Part shown: in pieces, positions 8,592 to 17,584 of the stretch | Position numbering within the stretch: the first letter of the stretch is position 1 | How the letters are laid out: every line of letters starts with the position of its first letter | Assembly: GCF_024129735.1 (NCBI RefSeq) | Contig: NZ_JAMXXK010000022.1 | Location: 1 to 50,948 of the forward strand | Reading direction: 5' to 3' | From: Acinetobacter lwoffii | GTDB lineage: Bacteria > Pseudomonadota > Gammaproteobacteria > Pseudomonadales > Moraxellaceae | Length of the DNA stretch: 50,948 nucleotides | Translations under genes and position numbers: made by a program | The notes under the pieces: model-generated | Told to the model about the DNA's origin: nothing | The model's database searches: none | The model's input: the letters and a program-made list of their open reading frames with translations, nothing else

Positions 8592-9380
8592 TCAGTCATG
8601 CTCCGGAAAGAACTCGGCTTTCCAGCCAAAGGAATCGTTGGAATGTCCGCTAGGTTTATACTCGGCAGCGACATAACCTTGATATTGACTATGTTTTAAC
8701 CACTGAAATATATCATGATATTGAATAGAGCCCGTATTGGGTTGATGCCGTCCCGGACAATCCGCAAATTGGATATGACCAATCGAGGCAATATTTTCTT
8801 GCAAAGTTTCCAGGACATCTTCGCCCATCATTGCCATGTGGTAACAGTCATACTGCATTTTTAAGGCCGGATGATGCACGGCTTCCAGCATTTCCTGTGC
8901 CTGAGCAATATTTTGAATCAAAAAACGTGGCATATCGATGCCATTGATCATTTCAAAGACTGGTTCAATTTGATGCTCAAGCAGCATTGAACAGGCCATT
9001 TTTAGGTTACTCGCCAGCGTATTCAGGCAGGGTAAGAGATCACAATCCCTAGGCTGTTTTCCTGCCAGAATGTTCACCCGCGGTACATTCAACGCCGTGG
9101 CATACTGGATGGTCTGCTCAACAGCATGACGAAACTCGATTTCCTGTCCTGGAATGCCGGCCAGGCCATGACCGCCCTGCATTAAATCGCCCGCTGGCAC
9201 ATTAATCAGGCACAAGTTCAGCCGATGCATGCTGAGCTGGTTTTGAATCTGGCCAATGGTGAGCTCATAAGGAAACTGGATTTCCACATGATTAAAGCCC
9301 TGTGCACGAGCCAGCGCGAAGCGTTCGATAAGCGGCACTTCGGTAAAAATCATCGACAGGTTGACAGCAAGTTTAATCAT
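8592..9380 (-). CDS. hyi: Hydroxypyruvate isomerase family (TIM-barrel) protein
   Basis: A 262-residue sugar-isomerase/endonuclease-IV-like TIM barrel. Hydroxypyruvate isomerase interconverts hydroxypyruvate and tartronate semialdehyde in glyoxylate metabolism. Supporting sequence: MIKLAVNLSMIFTEVPLIER at the start, NVPAGD near 78, PVFEMINGIDMPRFLI near 138 and AAEYKPSGHSNDSFGW near the end. The last two contain the two metal-binding or catalytic glutamates of the Hyi/OtnI group. The ATG at 9380 is preferred over 9416 because a purine-rich AGAGAAAG site precedes it. It starts 39 bases after the reductase gene, and that pairing is the main support for hydroxypyruvate over related substrates such as 2-oxo-tetronate. 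Confidence 0.8.
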   Translation of the reverse strand: MIKLAVNLSMIFTEVPLIERFALARAQGFNHVEIQFPYELTIGQIQNQLSMHRLNLCLINVPAGDLMQGGHGLAGIPGQEIEFRHAVEQTIQYATALNVPRVNILAGKQPRDCDLLPCLNTLASNLKMACSMLLEHQIEPVFEMINGIDMPRFLIQNIAQAQEMLEAVHHPALKMQYDCYHMAMMGEDVLETLQENIASIGHIQFADCPGRHQPNTGSIQYHDIFQWLKHSQYQGYVAAEYKPSGHSNDSFGWKAEFFPEHD

Positions 9381-9419
9381 GTCTTTCTCTTCAATATTCA
9401 GGGCTGTATAAATCAAGCG

Positions 9420-10289
9420 TTATGAGTGTTTCAGCTGCTGGATTACAGTGGCCAGATCTGCTTCGGCAAAGCCTTGAGCTTGATGAGCATGTAACTGCGT
9501 TAAAGCTTGAGTTGCGACCGGAACATCCAGATCAAAGCTTTGGGCCAGTTGCACGGCATTATTCAAATCTTTGGACAAGGTCTGTACTTTCCATTGCACC
9601 GGTTCAAAAGTTTGCGTGGCCATACGCGGTGCCAGAATCTGAAAAGGCTTGGAGTCGGCAAAACCACCTGCCAGCGCTGGTGCCAGTAAACGTGCATCCA
9701 CTCCAGCAAGGCCAGCCAGAGCTACGGCTTCTGCAATCAGGGTACTATTGGCCGCAACAATCAGCTGATTACAGATTTTAGTCGCCTGACCGGTGCCGGT
9801 ATCACCCATGCGGGTCACGCGCTGTGAAAGTACTGCATAGATCGGATTAAGATTTTCAATAGTCGCGGCATTACCACCGGCAAAAATCACCAGACTGCCT
9901 TGTTCAGCCCCGGTGGTACCGCCTGAAACCGGAGAGTCAATCCAGGTTACTTTCTTGGCCTGTGCTTGTGCTGCAAGTGTTTGGGTTTGCTGTACTGAAA
10001 GGCTGGAGAAATCCACAATCACTTGCTCCGCAACCAAATACGGTTCGATCTGAGCAAAAACAGATTGCACTGCATGATCATCTGCCAAGCAGCTGAGAAT
10101 GACCGGATAATTGGCAATCTGGTCTAAAGACAGCGCAGTCGCGCCCTGATCCAGCAAGGGCTCACAGGCTGCTGGTGTGCGATTCCAGACCGCTACCTGA
10201 AAACCTGCCTGAAGCAGACGTGTGGCCATACGAGTGCCCATCAGCCCCATACCTAAAAAGGCAATTTTAGTATCGCGATTCAACTGCAT
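9420..10289 (-). CDS. glxR: 2-hydroxy-3-oxopropionate (tartronate semialdehyde) reductase family protein
   Basis: A 289-residue beta-hydroxyacid dehydrogenase. The N-terminal Rossmann motif is IAFLGMGLMGTRMATRLL (GxGxxG near 13-18), followed by WNRTPAACEPL, where the Arg after Asn favours NADP(H). The substrate signature SPVSGGTTGAEQGSL (about 120) and the catalytic lysine in ATKICNQLIVAAN (Lys170) are intact. Tartronate semialdehyde reductase makes glycerate; 3-hydroxyisobutyrate dehydrogenase is the main alternative in this family. The adjacent hydroxypyruvate isomerase argues for the glyoxylate/glycerate route. It lies 36 bases after the crotonase gene on the same strand. Glyoxylate carboligase (gcl) is not in this window. 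Confidence 0.8.
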   Translation of the reverse strand: MQLNRDTKIAFLGMGLMGTRMATRLLQAGFQVAVWNRTPAACEPLLDQGATALSLDQIANYPVILSCLADDHAVQSVFAQIEPYLVAEQVIVDFSSLSVQQTQTLAAQAQAKKVTWIDSPVSGGTTGAEQGSLVIFAGGNAATIENLNPIYAVLSQRVTRMGDTGTGQATKICNQLIVAANSTLIAEAVALAGLAGVDARLLAPALAGGFADSKPFQILAPRMATQTFEPVQWKVQTLSKDLNNAVQLAQSFDLDVPVATQALTQLHAHQAQGFAEADLATVIQQLKHS

Positions 10290-10325
10290 ACTTTCTCTTA
10301 TTCCTTGCTTTGACTCAAACTCGAC

Positions 10326-11114
10326 TTATTTATATTGGCGCGGTACAAACTGAACCTCTGGGTTTTTGTCCTTTTTACGGGCCAATTGACTGTTTTTACC
10401 CAGTAATAATTTCAGCTGCCATATTTTTTCCATACGCAAGGATTTATTTGGACGATGCTGCATGGCATCCAGTACAAATTTAGAGGCCATCAGCGCATCT
10501 GGAGAACGTTGCAGCATTTCTTCAGCCAAGGCTTGTGCTCTTGCCAGTGGCTGTTCATCGACATGGGTGATCAGACCGATTTCTTTGGCATATTCGCCCT
10601 CAAAAATCCGGGCAGTCAAAGTCAGCTCTTTTGCCAGATCAATACCAATCAGGCCTTTCAGTGAGCGGCTGAGTCCCATGTCTGGCACCAGTCCCCAACG
10701 GGTTTCCATAATTGACATTTTGGTCTCAGGATGGGCAATGCGGATATCTGCGGCTAATGCCAGTTGCATCCCGGCACCAAAACAGAAGCCCTCCATTGCG
10801 GCAATCACCGGAACAGGTAATTCTTGCCAGACCAGAAATGCTTTTTGAAACAGGCTTTGACCCGGACGAATCAGCTCCCAGGCAGCATAAGCACGATTTT
10901 TAGGATTATTTAAATCGGCCAGATCAATACCGGCACTAAAGACTTGAGCTTCACCCGTTAAAATCACACATCGGATGCTTTTATCTTTTTTGATTTTTTG
11001 TGCAGTCGCGACCAGTTCGCGCAGCAGGGCAAAGCTCATGGCATTGCGTTTATCCGGACGATTCAGTGTAACAGTGGCAATGCCGTTATTTTTTTCCAAG
11101 CGCACGAGTGACAT
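10326..11114 (-). CDS. Crotonase/enoyl-CoA hydratase-isomerase family protein
   Basis: A 262-residue crotonase-fold protein acting on an acyl-CoA thioester. The ATG at 11114 is chosen because AAGGAAG lies about 6 bases upstream, while the longer start at 11147 lacks one. Visible: ATVTLNRPDKRNAMSFALL near the start, the oxyanion-hole FSAGIDLADL (about 57-66), FCFGAGMQLALAADIRIA (about 111-128), and METRWGLVPDMGLSRSL, whose Glu aligns with the first catalytic Glu of crotonase. A second Glu occurs in LAKELTLTAR. This suits hydratase or isomerase activity, but the exact substrate cannot be read from sequence. It is the first gene of the apparent crotonase-glxR-hyi-rsfS minus-strand run. Confidence 0.85.
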   Translation of the reverse strand: MSLVRLEKNNGIATVTLNRPDKRNAMSFALLRELVATAQKIKKDKSIRCVILTGEAQVFSAGIDLADLNNPKNRAYAAWELIRPGQSLFQKAFLVWQELPVPVIAAMEGFCFGAGMQLALAADIRIAHPETKMSIMETRWGLVPDMGLSRSLKGLIGIDLAKELTLTARIFEGEYAKEIGLITHVDEQPLARAQALAEEMLQRSPDALMASKFVLDAMQHRPNKSLRMEKIWQLKLLLGKNSQLARKKDKNPEVQFVPRQYK

Positions 11115-11220
11115 GGCATTCTTCCTTATTTTTCCTGGCTTGAGCATAGCATGCAGCCTTTAGGCTTGCATGACAGCTCAGTCACACTTCTTAAGTCATG
11201 GACTGAGCCACTTCAGAGGT

Positions 11221-14028
11221 TTAATTCAAATGTTGCTTCAAAATTTGCTGGGCAGCCTGTTCAACCTGTTCAACCACGGCTTTGAGTTCATCAAAATATT
11301 TCAGCACGTCCTGAACAAAGTTTTCATCGGCCTTACGGCGTTCTTTGCGCAGGGTTGAAACGAACTGTTCAAAGCCACCGGTGACTTTCTGTAAAGTCGG
11401 TGCACCGACATAGCGGGTCGCGCCGTATAAACGATGCAGCACATGTTCCAGTTGTGGGAAATCTTCCAGTTCAATCAGTTGTTGCATTTCATCGAGTTCA
11501 TCCGCAAAGCTGTCCACCAGCATGCGTAACAGATCTACCGCCAGATCTTCCTTATTGGCTGCCAGTTGCAGGCTTTGCTGCCAGTCCAGAATATTTGGAT
11601 CCAGAGCATCAATCACATTGGCGCGTTCTAGCACCGGAATCCGTTTAAAATGCTCGGTGGTCCAGTGCGTCAAAATTTGGATAATCTGCTCGATCTGGAT
11701 CGGCTTGGTGACATAATCATCCATGCCGTTTTGCAGCAGTTTATGTTTTTCATCAGAAAGTGCATGCGCCGTCAGTGCAATAATCGGCAGGCGGCTATGA
11801 TTTTCAAAGGTCGATTCCAGCGAGCGAATAGCACGGGTGGTATCGATCCCCGACATGACTGGCATCTGAATGTCCATAAAGACCAGATCAAATGCTGGCT
11901 GTTCCTGTTCATAACGGCGCTGAATAATATCGATCGCTTCCTGCCCGCTGAGGGCTTTGGTCGTGGTGACATTGAGTTCACCCAGCAAGGCTTCCAGAAC
12001 AATCAGGTTGGGTAAGTGATCATCCACGGCCAGAATATGCAGGCCTTGACCATTAAATTCTTCATGCTGTTCCTGGTCGAAGACCGGCTGATTGCCGAGT
12101 AACTGAATCAGCGCGCTGCGGCTGAGTGGCTGATGCAGGGCACGGGCACGATGGTCATTGAGCATGCTCGGATCCAGCTGCATCTGATAACCATAGACAG
12201 CCAGATGACCCTGATAACGTGAACGGATTTCGCGTAACAAGACTTCACTGTCACCACTATGATCGACGATCAGCCAGGTATTTTCGCTATTCTGTAAATG
12301 ATTCAGACGGCTAAACAGATCCAGAATTGATGCACATTCAATATGTTTAACCTGATAATTTTCCAGATAATGCCGCAGCACATTCGCAGTTGCCGGATGT
12401 GCAAGATAAGACACCACGGTCAATTCGCTAAAATCTGGATGCTCAATCACGGTATCTTCATCGACCAGGAACTGGGCAGTAAACCAGAAAGTAGAGCCTT
12501 TTTCGGTTGGAGCACGTTCCTGATTGTCTTCAAAACCAATCTGGCCATGCATCAGGCTGACCAGCTGTTTGGAAATTGCCAGACCAAGACCGGTACCGCC
12601 AAACTGACGGGTCACCGAGGTATCACCCTGCGAGAAGGACTCAAACAGCTTTTTACGGTCGGTACCACTCAGGCCAATGCCGCTATCCTGTACACTAAAA
12701 TGCAGCACACACTGATCCATTCCATCATGTTCCATGCGTGCCCGGACAATGATTTCTCCATCCGGAGTGAATTTGATCGCATTGGAAATCAGGTTGGTCA
12801 GAATCTGTTTAAATCGTAGCGCATCACCAATAATGTGTTTTGGCACACCATCTGCATAATAGAAGGCCATATCAATATGTTTTTGTGCTGCCAGAGGTGA
12901 CAACATGTCCATCACATCAAAAATCGCTTCTTCCAGATCAAAAGGTGCCGTTTCCAGTTCCAGTTTGCCGGCATCAATTTTGGAAAAATCCAGTACATCA
13001 TTAATCAGCGCCAGCAAATGCGCTGAAGACTTACGAATGGTCTGCAAATACAGGCTCTGCTCGTTGCTGAGATTGCCCTGACGTAACAACAGATGAATAA
13101 AACCATCAATACTGTTCAGCGGGGTGCGCAATTCATGGGAAATATTGGCCAGAAACACCGACTTGGCCTGGTTGGCCGAGATCGCCTGGTCGCGTGCCTG
13201 ACGATAGGTAATATTCTGGACTTCTAAAGTGTCGAGGGTGCGGCGTAAATCGTCTTCGGTCTGTTCGGTATGTTCACGCAGTTCCAGAAAGCTGAAATGC
13301 AAACGTTTCACCACATTGGCGATATCACGTTGCAATAAACGCAGCTCGCCGGTGCTGTTAATCACCATATGCTGGCCGAGGGTATCGGCATTCAGGCGTT
13401 GCAATTGCATGCGAATCTCATACATGGGGGCGATCCAGCGCCGTGAGTAGAAATTCAAGCAAAGTAATAACAATAATAAGGTCAGTAATCCGGTCGCAAT
13501 CAGTACGATCAGTACTCGGTAACGGGCAATTGCTAGCGGCTGGTTATCCAGTTCGATCGCCAGCCAGCCGGTAGAAAAAGTGTTTTCATTCACTTTAATG
13601 GCATAGATATGATTATCTTGATGCAGAATCGGACCAACAAAATTGCCGCTTTTCTCAAATTCTGGCCAAGGCGCCTGTTCCTGAAAGCCGATACCCAAAC
13701 GGTTCTTGCCATTTTCGTCTAGAACCGCTGCCCGAACCAGATGCTTTTCATTCAGCATGTTCTGCATGGCATTGTGGGCCTGGTCATATTGCCAGGGATA
13801 CAGGTTCAAAATATCCAGTGCATATTCTGAAGTACCCTGAAAGCGGGTCAGAATCGCAATGGCCATCTGCTTCTGCTGGGCACGTGCGGCATTCGAGGTC
13901 TCAGTCAACACCAGCATGGCACCGACGCAGGCCAAAATGGTAATTGGCACAAAAATCAGCGCAATCAGCTGTCCATAGGCATGATTTAAGTGTAGGCGTT
14001 TAAACAGCTTTTTGTTGATCGTTGACAT
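11221..14028 (-). CDS. gacS: Hybrid sensor histidine kinase GacS/BarA type
   Basis: A 935-residue tripartite inner-membrane sensor kinase. In order: a first membrane helix near 20-42, a periplasmic sensor region to about 170, a second helix (about 172-194), HAMP linker, phospho-acceptor histidine in FLANISHELRTPLNSIDGF (His near 297), the ATPase domain (N-box LISNAIKF, DSGIGLS, FGGTGLGLAIS), a receiver with phospho-Asp in FMDIQMPVMSG (near 718), and an HPt domain with His near 865 (VLHRLYGA). GacS phosphorylates GacA, which drives small RNAs controlling CsrA/RsmA, and so affects secondary metabolism, virulence and carbon use. Divergent cysM, rlmD and relA follow as in Pseudomonas, which strongly supports orthology. 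Confidence 0.93.
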   Translation of the reverse strand: MSTINKKLFKRLHLNHAYGQLIALIFVPITILACVGAMLVLTETSNAARAQQKQMAIAILTRFQGTSEYALDILNLYPWQYDQAHNAMQNMLNEKHLVRAAVLDENGKNRLGIGFQEQAPWPEFEKSGNFVGPILHQDNHIYAIKVNENTFSTGWLAIELDNQPLAIARYRVLIVLIATGLLTLLLLLLCLNFYSRRWIAPMYEIRMQLQRLNADTLGQHMVINSTGELRLLQRDIANVVKRLHFSFLELREHTEQTEDDLRRTLDTLEVQNITYRQARDQAISANQAKSVFLANISHELRTPLNSIDGFIHLLLRQGNLSNEQSLYLQTIRKSSAHLLALINDVLDFSKIDAGKLELETAPFDLEEAIFDVMDMLSPLAAQKHIDMAFYYADGVPKHIIGDALRFKQILTNLISNAIKFTPDGEIIVRARMEHDGMDQCVLHFSVQDSGIGLSGTDRKKLFESFSQGDTSVTRQFGGTGLGLAISKQLVSLMHGQIGFEDNQERAPTEKGSTFWFTAQFLVDEDTVIEHPDFSELTVVSYLAHPATANVLRHYLENYQVKHIECASILDLFSRLNHLQNSENTWLIVDHSGDSEVLLREIRSRYQGHLAVYGYQMQLDPSMLNDHRARALHQPLSRSALIQLLGNQPVFDQEQHEEFNGQGLHILAVDDHLPNLIVLEALLGELNVTTTKALSGQEAIDIIQRRYEQEQPAFDLVFMDIQMPVMSGIDTTRAIRSLESTFENHSRLPIIALTAHALSDEKHKLLQNGMDDYVTKPIQIEQIIQILTHWTTEHFKRIPVLERANVIDALDPNILDWQQSLQLAANKEDLAVDLLRMLVDSFADELDEMQQLIELEDFPQLEHVLHRLYGATRYVGAPTLQKVTGGFEQFVSTLRKERRKADENFVQDVLKYFDELKAVVEQVEQAAQQILKQHLN

Positions 14029-14390
14029 GATTTAAGCAGTATTTTCTTTATGCCTGGCATATTAGCATGCTTTAAATCGACAGTTAAAATTTAAGCACTA
14101 TTTTTATAAAGCTTCGGATTAGCAGTTAAAAATACAAGAGATTTCAGTTAATTTTGTTCAAGTAGAGCAAGACTAAAGCGTCCGGAATTTCAATCTGTAA
14201 AAGTGCCAGACTGAAATAGTATTTTCATCTTCACCAGCGAGCTACTTCACCTGGCTAAATCATCGGGAAATGTAGTTTATGGCTTGATACTGTATGAGTT
14301 TTAGTGAGTTTTCTGAAAAAGCCTTGCTAAATGGGTGCAGGGAAAAGCATTTTTTCATACAATAGCCGCACCTCGATATAGGTGCAAATA
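14029..14390. other. Divergent regulatory region between gacS and cysM
   Basis: About 360 AT-rich bases with no convincing gene. A possible -10 (TACAAT, about 14354-14361) and a 16-base inverted repeat covering the cysM ribosome-binding site are the only structures I can point to. Confidence 0.5.
14369..14384 (+). promoter_or_regulatory. Hairpin that would mask the cysM ribosome-binding site
   Basis: CACCT (14369-14373) is complementary to AGGTG (14380-14384), the ribosome-binding site six bases before the cysM ATG at 14391, with a 6-base loop. If formed in the mRNA it would occlude the site. Confidence 0.4.
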
Positions 14391-15320
14391 ATGAGTAATA
14401 CCATCCCTGATTTTCAAGCAGATGAATTTTTGTTAGACCATTATGTAGGCAAAACGCCGCTGGTGCGTTTACAGCGTCTGGCAAGTCACACTCAAGCTAC
14501 AGTACTCGCGAAACTCGAAGGCAATAACCCAGCAGGTTCGGTCAAAGACCGTCCGGCCTATAATATGATCATGCAGGCCGAGAAGCGTGGGCAGATCAAA
14601 CCGGGTGACACCCTGATTGAGGCAACGAGCGGAAATACGGGGATTGCATTGGCGATGGTCGCAGCAATGCGTGGCTATAAAATGAAGCTGATCATGCCGA
14701 ACAATATGAGTCAGGAACGTAAGGACGCGATGCGTGCGTATGGTGCCGAGCTAATTGAAGTAACCAAAGAGCAGGGCATGGAAGGTGCACGTGATCTTGC
14801 TGCTCAAATGCAGAATGATGGTGTGGGTCTGGTGCTGAATCAGTTCGGAAATCCGGACAATGTCGAAGCGCATTACCTGACCACGGGTCCAGAAATCTGG
14901 CAGCAAACCGGTGGCAAAATTACCCATTTTGTCAGTTCTATGGGTACCACCGGCACCATCATGGGTGTGTCGAAATACCTGAAAGAAATGAATCCTGATA
15001 TTCAGATCGTCGGTTTACAGCCATCTGATGGTTCAAGCATTGCCGGAATCCGTCGCTGGCCAGAAGAATATCTGCCAACCATTTTCGACCGCAGCCGAGT
15101 CGATCGCATTATTGATATTCCACAAATCGAAGCTGAAAAAACCATGCGTAAGCTGGCACAGAAAGAAGGCATTAGTGCCGGAACCTCTTCTGGTGGGGCA
15201 GTGTGGGCCTCGATTAAACTGGCGGAAGAACATCCGGATGCAGTGATTGTGTGTATTATCTGTGACCGTGGTGACCGTTACTTGTCTACAGGGTTATTCT
15301 CTGTACAAGATCCTGAATAA
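14391..15320 (+). CDS. cysM: Cysteine synthase B
   Basis: PLP enzyme making L-cysteine (or S-sulfocysteine from thiosulfate) from O-acetylserine. The 309-residue length is typical of CysM. The PLP lysine is in GNNPAGSVKDRPAYNMI (Lys52), the phosphate/substrate loop is EATSGNTGIALAM (about 80-92), and the PLP-phosphate loop appears as SSMGTTGTIMG near 183. The RRWPEEYLP segment after GSSIAGI and a C-terminal GDRYLSTGLF fit the CysM branch. ATG 14391 is chosen over GTG 14382 because the latter overlaps the AGGTG ribosome-binding site. It heads the plus-strand run cysM-exonuclease-rlmD-relA; O-acetylserine supply and the sulfur pathway are elsewhere. Confidence 0.95.
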   Translation: MSNTIPDFQADEFLLDHYVGKTPLVRLQRLASHTQATVLAKLEGNNPAGSVKDRPAYNMIMQAEKRGQIKPGDTLIEATSGNTGIALAMVAAMRGYKMKLIMPNNMSQERKDAMRAYGAELIEVTKEQGMEGARDLAAQMQNDGVGLVLNQFGNPDNVEAHYLTTGPEIWQQTGGKITHFVSSMGTTGTIMGVSKYLKEMNPDIQIVGLQPSDGSSIAGIRRWPEEYLPTIFDRSRVDRIIDIPQIEAEKTMRKLAQKEGISAGTSSGGAVWASIKLAEEHPDAVIVCIICDRGDRYLSTGLFSVQDPE

Positions 15321-15338
15321 TTATTTGAGCACTGTTTT

Positions 15339-16157
15339 ATGCGCCTGCCTGTTTTAACTTTCGATATTGAAACCCAAACCGATCTCAAATCAGGCGCGCA
15401 TCTGTTTGGTCTGGACCTGCCCGAAGCAGATCTGGATCAGGCCTTGACCAAATTACGCCGTCAGGATTCAGGCTCGGATTTTCAGCGTTTACCGCTGCAT
15501 GAAATCGTCTGTATTTCCGGTTTATGGATGGATGAACAGGGTATGAAGCTGTTTTCGTTTAGTCGAGAACAGCATTCTGAAGCAGAAATTTTGAAAAAAT
15601 TCTTGTCAATTTTTGACAAGCGACATCCGACTCTAGTGAGTTGGAATGGCTCACAGTTTGATTTACCAGTAATTTTATACCGCGCCATGTATCATGGACT
15701 CTCTGCACCGAGTCTGTTCGATCAGGGCGAAATTGATACGCAAAAGCGTTATAATAACTACCAGAATCGTTACCATCATCGTCATGTTGATCTGATGGAT
15801 GTGATGGCCATGTTTCATGCCCGTCATTTCCAGAAGCTGGATGATGTTGCACATTTGCTGGGATATCCAGGCAAGCGCGGTGACGGAGCCTATCGGGTTC
15901 CAGAATATGTCCGCAATCAGCAATGGACCGAACTGACGTCGTATTGTGAAGGTGATGTCCTGAATACCTGGCTGGTGTATATCCGCTGGTTGTTGTTAAA
16001 AGGCCAGCTGTTACTGCCGGATTATCAGCACCTGCTGCAAAGCACGATTCAATATTTGCATACTCAACCGCAGCATGCGGACTTTTTATCAGTTTGGCGT
16101 GAGACTTCGCAACGAACTGAATTTACCCAATTTGATTTTCCCATCTCCACACCCTAG
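15339..16157 (+). CDS. Predicted 3'-5' exonuclease (PolB-type exonuclease domain)
   Basis: A 272-residue stand-alone DEDD-type exonuclease domain, related to the proofreading domain of B-family polymerases. The ExoI motif is LTFDIETQTD (Asp9, Glu11), ExoII is SWNGSQFDLPVILYRAM (Asp near 113) and ExoIII appears as LTSYCEGDVLNTWLVYIRW (Asp near 207) before the end. These are the metal-binding acidic residues of the family, so the enzyme looks active. A substrate of single-stranded DNA or RNA ends is inferred from family only. It lies 18 bases after cysM and 6 bases before rlmD, so it is very likely co-transcribed with them. No named E. coli equivalent is known to me. Confidence 0.85.
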   Translation: MRLPVLTFDIETQTDLKSGAHLFGLDLPEADLDQALTKLRRQDSGSDFQRLPLHEIVCISGLWMDEQGMKLFSFSREQHSEAEILKKFLSIFDKRHPTLVSWNGSQFDLPVILYRAMYHGLSAPSLFDQGEIDTQKRYNNYQNRYHHRHVDLMDVMAMFHARHFQKLDDVAHLLGYPGKRGDGAYRVPEYVRNQQWTELTSYCEGDVLNTWLVYIRWLLLKGQLLLPDYQHLLQSTIQYLHTQPQHADFLSVWRETSQRTEFTQFDFPISTP

Positions 16158-16163
16158 GTTTTC

Positions 16164-17552
16164 ATGAAACATCGAGCACAAGCACGTCCTACCCAGCAAC
16201 CCGAGTATATTTTTCAGGTTGAGTCACTATCGCATGAGGGACGTGGCATCGCTCATTATGGTTCACATCCGGATCATCCGCAGCATAAACATGGCAAGAA
16301 AGTCTTTATCCGTTATGCCTTGCCGGGTGAAACCGTGCGTGCCCGCATTACCCGCGAAGTCAAAAAACTTGAAGAAGCCGACAGTCTTGAATTGTTGAGC
16401 GACGCTTCCGAGATTCGCGTGAAGCCGGTGTGTCCGCATTTTGGGATCTGTGGTGGCTGTAATATGCAGCATATTGCTGCGGATGCGCAGATTGAACTGA
16501 AACAGAATGTGCTGAAATCGCATCTTCAGCATTTTGCTGGAATCCAGCCTGATCAATGGCTACCGCCTTTACGTTCACAACGTGAAGATTATCGCCGTAA
16601 AGCCCGGATTGGGGTGCGTTATCTACCTTCCAAGGATCAGCTGGTGGTGGGTTTTCGTGAGAATCAGTCCAACAAACTGACACCGATTGATCGCTGTATG
16701 ATCTTGGATCGCGAGTTTGGCTCGGTTACACGTCTTAAACAATTGCTGCAAGGTCTGAATGGTAAGGCCGACATCGGTCATATAGAATTGGCCATGGGGG
16801 ATCAGGACATTGCGCTGCTGGTGCGTGAAACTGCAAAATTATCTGCCGATGATGTCAACCAATTGCGCGAATTTACGTTACAGAAAGGCTGGCAACTGTA
16901 TCTGCAGCCTGCCGTCAAAGAAACGCTCTCGCGGATAGATGCTCCAGAAGCATCTGCACGCTTACACTATGGTCTTGATGACTTTGATGTGAAATTCGGC
17001 TTTAATCCTCTGGACTTTACCCAGGTAAATTCAAGCATCAATCCGCAAATGGTACGATTGGCATGTGATTTGCTTCAGCTACAACAAGGTGAACGGGTTC
17101 TGGATCTGTTTTGTGGATTAGGAAACTTTTCTTTGCCGCTGGCGCGCTGTGTTGGTGCATCGGGTCAGGTGATTGCGGTTGAAGGAAGTGATGAAATGGT
17201 TCGACGTGGTGCGGAAAATGCCAAAAACAATGGTATTGCACAAATAGCGTTCTATTCACAAGATTTAACCAAAGATTTCTCGCACCATACTTGGGCAAAT
17301 CAAGGTTTTGATGCATTATTAATCGACCCGCCACGTGCCGGGGCAGAAGAAGTGATGCATTATCTCCCTCAGTTTGGAGCTAAAAGAATCGTTTATGTGT
17401 CATGCAATCCTGCGACACTCGCCAGAGATGCAGGACTCTTGGTACAACAGGGCTATCGTCTCACCCAAGCGGGCGTGATGGATATGTTTACACATACTGG
17501 ACATGTTGAATCAATCGCATTGTTCGAAAAAGAAAATCAAATAAACGATTAA
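16164..17552 (+). CDS. rlmD: 23S rRNA (uracil-1939-C5)-methyltransferase RlmD
   Basis: S-adenosylmethionine-dependent enzyme that makes m5U1939 in 23S rRNA. The 462-residue protein has an N-terminal TRAM RNA-binding domain (about 18-85), an iron-sulfur cluster site with cysteines near 90, 96 and 99 ([10 protein letters not shown]) and near 178 (DRCMILD), the SAM-binding [16 protein letters not shown] (about 313-328), DPPRAGAEE, and the catalytic [12 protein letters not shown] with nucleophile Cys414. The four cluster cysteines separate RlmD from RlmC-like paralogues only in part, but length and the relA neighbour agree with RlmD (formerly RumA). It starts 6 bases after the exonuclease stop. 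Confidence 0.95.
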   Translation: MKHRAQARPTQQPEYIFQVESLSHEGRGIAHYGSHPDHPQHKHGKKVFIRYALPGETVRARITREVKKLEEADSLELLSDASEIRVKPVCPHFGICGGCNMQHIAADAQIELKQNVLKSHLQHFAGIQPDQWLPPLRSQREDYRRKARIGVRYLPSKDQLVVGFRENQSNKLTPIDRCMILDREFGSVTRLKQLLQGLNGKADIGHIELAMGDQDIALLVRETAKLSADDVNQLREFTLQKGWQLYLQPAVKETLSRIDAPEASARLHYGLDDFDVKFGFNPLDFTQVNSSINPQMVRLACDLLQLQQGERVLDLFCGLGNFSLPLARCVGASGQVIAVEGSDEMVRRGAENAKNNGIAQIAFYSQDLTKDFSHHTWANQGFDALLIDPPRAGAEEVMHYLPQFGAKRIVYVSCNPATLARDAGLLVQQGYRLTQAGVMDMFTHTGHVESIALFEKENQIND

Positions 17553-17584
17553 AGAAATGATGTTTTTAAAAGTAGGAGACGGGT

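Noticed and set aside
12343..12819. 158-codon plus-strand frame inside gacS
   Set aside because: Antisense to the conserved ATPase domain of GacS; no promoter or ribosome-binding site.
14260..14484. 74-codon minus-strand frame upstream of gacS
   Set aside because: It overlaps the start of cysM on the opposite strand and has no ribosome-binding site.
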